From positions 62,001 through 126,000 of the forward strand of contig NZ_JAAJBU010000006.1 in NCBI RefSeq assembly GCF_011392125.1: a stretch of 64,000 nucleotides of DNA, read 5' to 3'. Position numbers and translations under genes: made by a program. Below are positions 62,101 through 64,000 of the stretch, in pieces (within the stretch, counting starts at the first letter, position 1; the number at the start of each line of letters is the position of its first letter). The notes under the pieces are model-generated. The model did not search any database. It saw nothing but the letters and a program-made list of their open reading frames with translations, and was not told the origin of the DNA. This DNA comes from Flavobacterium lotistagni. GTDB taxonomy: Bacteria; Bacteroidota; Bacteroidia; Flavobacteriales; Flavobacteriaceae.

Positions 62101-64000
62101 TTACTGGTCTGGCTGAAGGAACCTATGATGTTTTAGTGAGTGACGGCAGAGGTTGCCCTAGCAATGTTGTGAATATTGCTGTAGCTGTAACCGGAGGTTC
62201 ACTGTCTCCGACCATCACTTGTGGTGCCTCTACAGCTTCGACTGTTAGCTTTGATTGGAACGCCCTATCAGGAGCAACTGATTATGAAGTGACCTATCAA
62301 ATTAATGCTGACCCACCGATTACTATCGGTTCTATCGGAAATGTACTGACCTATACAGTAACCGGTTTGAATGAAAATGATGCTGTTGCGATTACGCTTA
62401 CCCCAACAGGTAGTTCTGGAGCTTGCTTTATAGCCACAACAGTTACTTGTATTGCTTCGCTTTGTACACATCCAACTGCACAGATTGCACCTGACCAAAA
62501 TATTTGTAACCACGGCACAGCCACTTTTAGTGTAGACTTAACCGGAACCGCGCCTTGGAGCCTTACCTATAGTAATGGCACTTCACAAACCACCATTAAT
62601 AACATCAATACAAATCCGTATGTTTTTAATGTGGCTGATATAACTACCGATGCCACTTTTATCCTAACGGCATTGAGCGATGCGGGTTGTAGCGCCGGAG
62701 CAGCAGATTTAACCGGAGCTGCCGCAGTAACCGTTATCAGCGGAATTCCCGGACTCTGGACCGGACTGGTGAGCACCGATTGGTTTGATTGCAGAAACTG
62801 GGCGGGCGGATTGCCATCGCCTACGATAGATGCGCAAATTCCTTCGGGCGCAGTGCGTATGCCGTTAATTGACCCTGCCACCTCACCTTTTGCTATTTTG
62901 TACAGCAATATAGCCGATGCGCAAGATCTGATTATTGGTGCTACGGCATCCTTGACTATGGCTGCCAACTCAGATTTATACGTGAGTAGAGATTGGAAAA
63001 ACAGTGGCACATTCAATCCCGGACAAGGAACCGTTACTTTGACCGGAGCAACGGCCAATCAAATTCAAGCCATCAACGCAGGTATCAAGAACAACGAAAC
63101 GTTTTATAATTTAACACTCAATACAACGAGCGGAGCCTATGGCGTGAGTTTGCCCGATGGATATGAGTTGACCGTTTCAAATCTGCTGTCGCTACAAAGT
63201 GGTGACATCCGACTAACCGGTGAAGCGCAATTGGTTCAATCAGGTTTGGTGTCCAATCCAACAGCCGGGACTGGCAAAATATACCGCGACCAACAAGGCA
63301 CCCGAAGCAGTTTTAATTATAATTATTGGTGTTCCCCAGTGAGCAATAACGGAATAGACTATACCATTGGTGATGTACTCAGAGATGGCACCAATCCGTT
63401 GACCCCCGGCCTTATCAATTATGGTGCTGACCCTTATTTTGCCGACGGAGCGCTTTCGAGCCCCATCAACTTAAGTACTTATTGGCTGTATAAATACACC
63501 AGCGTAAGTACTGTTTATGCAGGCTGGCAATATGCAGGCAACACCGGAAGTATTAAAGTCGGAGAAGGTTTTACCATGAAAGGAACTGACGGCACAGCAA
63601 TCATTACGGATTCCCAAAACTATGTATTTGCTGGTAAACCCAACAATGGCAACATACTGTTGAATATTGCTCCGGATCAGCTTTATTTAATTGGCAATCC
63701 GTATCCGTCTGCTTTAGATGCCGATGAATTCATCAAAGACAACATCAAAGACGGTGCAGGCAGAAATACAACCAATATATTTAATGGCGCATTGTCATTT
63801 TGGAATCATTTCGCTGGACATACGCATATTTTAGCTTCTTATATTGGCGGTTATGCAACTTATACCTTGATGGGCGGCGTTCCGGCTATTTCCAATGATA
63901 TTTTAATCAACCACAATGGCGCCATAGGTACTCTAATTCCTAAAAGATATATTCCCGTCGGACAAGGGTTCTTTGTTGGAACTACGCTAGACCCATCGCT
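56148..64000 (+). CDS. Giant surface protein with SprB-like repeats (3' end outside window)
   Basis: From the ATG at 56148 the frame stays open to the window end: at least 2,617 codons. The signal peptide ends near FVLAQS (about residue 28). Residues about 85-315 match a DUF7948-like N-terminal domain (FIKNMGQYGPTL, YGYKKIIYKNLYPGIDLVYS). A beta-propeller-like part follows (about 315-690). Residues about 771-2018 are about 16 repeats of about 76 residues, each with CG..NGTIT, a YSING-type strand, F..L..GTYTVYVKDA and GC near the end: SprB-type repeats. Then come Ig/FN3-like modules and a segment with DWFDCRNWAGGLPSPTIDAQ. A C-terminal sorting signal is expected beyond the window. It is probably T9SS-exported and acts in adhesion or gliding. 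Confidence 0.85.
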   Translation, partial: MNKKNTFLFYLNKSIVGAMLLTFPFVLAQSLPQNTQPAVPVHVGHDTNLSADKNWVSTTSKGNAASPKATTTSVEAMPALTNNASFIKNMGQYGPTLKGYEQLGHIEYGYEGLDMPILITNKGLIHLHREYKRISHAEEEKLEKQGIPEEEIERRLKITDRVITMQWLGANEQAEIIAVEKTTDYHTYGMLQEKAYGYKKIIYKNLYPGIDLVYSFNPNGILGFEYSLLVQSGADLSVVKLKYGGDIQKIKTDRAGNLVVRSDIDGISSSVPIAYYGESLLNDAVRQINSVYHLSGNEVTFTFPEGYDHSQPLVIDPFITSTSNLTGVNAGKAIDVDFDYNGNVYVAGGGSLVTSFAAGASHKHAKYNSAGALEWTFNGVLTIPSWQADFYYGGWVVDKATGNLYIGQGYATNGFRVIRLNTTGLYDNYISDGNPSFQEAWKMYWVCNSGTPQIICAGGGTTGPTNFAYCSPPATTLSAAVNLTGSSMVGQDMTDLIVDPVTNSLYTIYASPLDPSTGNKLYKTNPPYSFASTAWSTATGYPSVINELANRPYLATGYNDNSSNILGQNAAYVFYWDGQHLEAFNKTTGAISGTPITIATNSLLMQGGIVADACNNVYIGNTNGTIKVYQFNGTTFNDAAAPDISIAGYNTNVYDLALDESKKLLYASGNGFVSSVDITAYCPATIYTVNAVPDCATAGATVSISPAPVADATVSYALFTGTTQITTLSALGSNPVSFSGLSPNVTYTVVVTVNSACSGLQATTNFVLPGPTISFTQTNTNCGANTGAINAIGSGALGPYTYSLDSSTFQASGIFTDLTAGIHNLVVQGAGGCPNSVTVNILNSDGPTITLTQTNATCGNNSGTITANVTGGIAPYQYSISGSISYPYQTGNFFTGLVAGTYTLTVKDAANCINSALVTIATSPAIVFNAIPASATCGQNNGTITAFGSGGTLPLEYSINGNTFQAGNIFSNVSPGNYTVYVRDAIGCSSSITVTVESNPLPSITASATNAACGNINGSITATGLGGVAPLQYSINGITFQTSPLFSGLSAGSYTVTVKDATGCIATTSVIVSSTGGPSATGTSTPANCNIANGTITITPTGIGPFSYSINGVSYQASNIFTNVAAGNYFVFVRDAQGCTGAAIVIVNPVAGPNITATTTAAACTVNNGTITASGTGGTGLLEYSIDGVTYSASNSFTGLAPNTYTVYVKDAAGCIKTTTVTVDNASGLTLTLSAVSSSCGNTGIITATAGGGVTPLQYNLNSGTYQASNVFSGLEPGTYTINVKDANNCIITKQAVIESLTGLTLNASVVLQGSCAANNAVIMADGSGGSAPLTYSINGTTYQSSGTFLNVAAGTYTVYLKDATGCIITQSGLVVTNTGSGPGISTFTFTLKDALVCDGTLGKIQNFKVNGSSCSSCTFSLDFGPFLPGNNYTDIAPGQHYIIAMNAAGCTKLVPFTVNDTNGATATVAVVGAPCGSSTGQITLTGINGDGSPPYHYSTNNGLTWSQFNATATLTGYAPGTYTILIADDSGFDPDPPGPNCVTPLTVTVPATTGSPTLSITSTNESCNSANGTITAVGSGGSGSPYSYSFNGDPYDSNGDFSGLTAGTYTISVMDASGCIKTSTVTLTNSGGAALSLLTSDTSCGLSNGIITVTGSGGTTPYEYSLNGTVYQTSNLFENLPSGVYTVYIKDAVGCINTDTAFIFEGSVPIVTAFTVAASCNSSDGAIFATGTSGEAPYQFSLDGSVYQSSNIFTGLTAGFYIVYMNDNRGCVVTSGITIGNLSATSFTTSVVAASCGNQNGSISVTASGGTLPYNYSFDGGLTFSNSSVSGSLFAGNYTVIVEDGNGCLTTQIVLVNDALGPQNLTAIVYDATCGLNNGMIELTFIGGTPDYQYSSDDITYQTSNVLTDFGPGTYTVWVRDAHQCKESITVTILDLQGAALTAIASPTSCGLNDGTITATTVGGTIPFEYSIDGGATYQTSPIFTGLAEGTYDVLVSDGRGCPSNVVNIAVAVTGGSLSPTITCGASTASTVSFDWNALSGATDYEVTYQINADPPITIGSIGNVLTYTVTGLNENDAVAITLTPTGSSGACFIATTVTCIASLCTHPTAQIAPDQNICNHGTATFSVDLTGTAPWSLTYSNGTSQTTINNINTNPYVFNVADITTDATFILTALSDAGCSAGAADLTGAAAVTVISGIPGLWTGLVSTDWFDCRNWAGGLPSPTIDAQIPSGAVRMPLIDPATSPFAILYSNIADAQDLIIGATASLTMAANSDLYVSRDWKNSGTFNPGQGTVTLTGATANQIQAINAGIKNNETFYNLTLNTTSGAYGVSLPDGYELTVSNLLSLQSGDIRLTGEAQLVQSGLVSNPTAGTGKIYRDQQGTRSSFNYNYWCSPVSNNGIDYTIGDVLRDGTNPLTPGLINYGADPYFADGALSSPINLSTYWLYKYTSVSTVYAGWQYAGNTGSIKVGEGFTMKGTDGTAIITDSQNYVFAGKPNNGNILLNIAPDQLYLIGNPYPSALDADEFIKDNIKDGAGRNTTNIFNGALSFWNHFAGHTHILASYIGGYATYTLMGGVPAISNDILINHNGAIGTLIPKRYIPVGQGFFVGTTLDPS
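58458..62200 (+). repeat. About 16 tandem SprB-like coding repeats of about 228 bases
   Basis: Units start near 58458, 58685, 58919, 59147, 59375, 59598, 59828, 60054, 60294, 60540, 60813, 61044, 61272, 61500, 61731 and 61962. Each holds two Cys residues, one near the start (mostly CG or CN) and one near the end (GC or NC), placed for a disulfide. Units at 60294 and 60540 are longer and diverged. Similarity is at the protein level; DNA identity is low, so the array is old. Confidence 0.8.

Noticed and set aside
56279..63058. Several antisense frames inside the giant gene
   Set aside because: They are shadows of the repeat-rich coding strand; the plus frame is continuous and has clear domains.

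Overview
The window looks like a chromosomal segment of a Flavobacteriaceae bacterium (Bacteroidota), most likely Flavobacterium or a close relative. The evidence is: five proteins with type IX secretion (T9SS) features (four with C-terminal sorting domains in view, one running off the window), a TonB-dependent receptor with a carboxypeptidase-like N-terminal domain, DUF5777, DUF4199, DUF4290, DUF2971 and DUF5686 proteins, promoters of the Bacteroidota type (TTG, about 19 bases, TAnnTTTG), and a 6S RNA of the flavobacterial kind between zapA and rny. Most genes are ordinary chromosomal genes. I see no prophage, insertion sequence or CRISPR array.

Layout. 1-5.6 kb: two secreted FG-GAP/ASPIC-UnbV proteins flank a lipoprotein diheme cytochrome. 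5.7-7.9 kb: a divergent module with a DUF5777 outer-membrane barrel and an OB-fold protein on one side, and a one-heme lipoprotein cytochrome and a YceI protein on the other. 8-11 kb: a KirBac-type channel, then a lipoprotein coupled to a secreted M64 peptidase. 11-15.9 kb: carB without its regulatory domain, rpmH, a DUF2892/TPR-like membrane protein and a thioredoxin-fold protein. 16-25 kb: lytic transglycosylase, hydrolase, small acetyltransferase, a T9SS cargo protein, a LytS/LytTR two-component pair, mtaB, a GlmU-like protein and rpmE. 25.2-31.1 kb: DUF4199 protein, glycosyltransferase, sugar-phosphate mutase, ABC exporter and DUF2971 protein. 31.2-36.1 kb: calcium-binding-type lipoprotein, TonB-dependent receptor and M23 peptidase. 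36.3-38.7 kb: coiled-coil protein, zapA, 6S RNA, rny. 38.8-45.9 kb: PAS kinase plus response regulator, xerD, outer-membrane barrel, aroQ, DUF5686 protein. 45.8-49.5 kb: an operon-like minus-strand run of DUF493, DUF4290, murA, VOC and cation-efflux genes. 49.6-55.5 kb: NTPase, recQ, fmt, HU, YqgE, class IV aminotransferase and START-like protein. 55.7 kb: tRNA-Met. 56.1 kb to the end: one open frame of at least 2,617 codons for a giant surface protein with about 16 SprB-like repeats.

Three things run through the window. First, envelope and surface biology dominates (T9SS cargo, barrels, lipoprotein cytochromes, peptidoglycan enzymes). Second, a dispersed, partly palindromic intergenic repeat occurs at least five times, always in the same orientation; one copy supplies the stop codon of a glycosyltransferase gene. 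Third, two hairpins built from short tandem units sit directly after stop codons. The best candidates for undescribed biology are the DUF5777/OB-fold/cytochrome/YceI module, the FG-GAP/diheme cytochrome trio, the repeat family, and the giant repeat protein. All calls come from reading the sequence; no database search was run.
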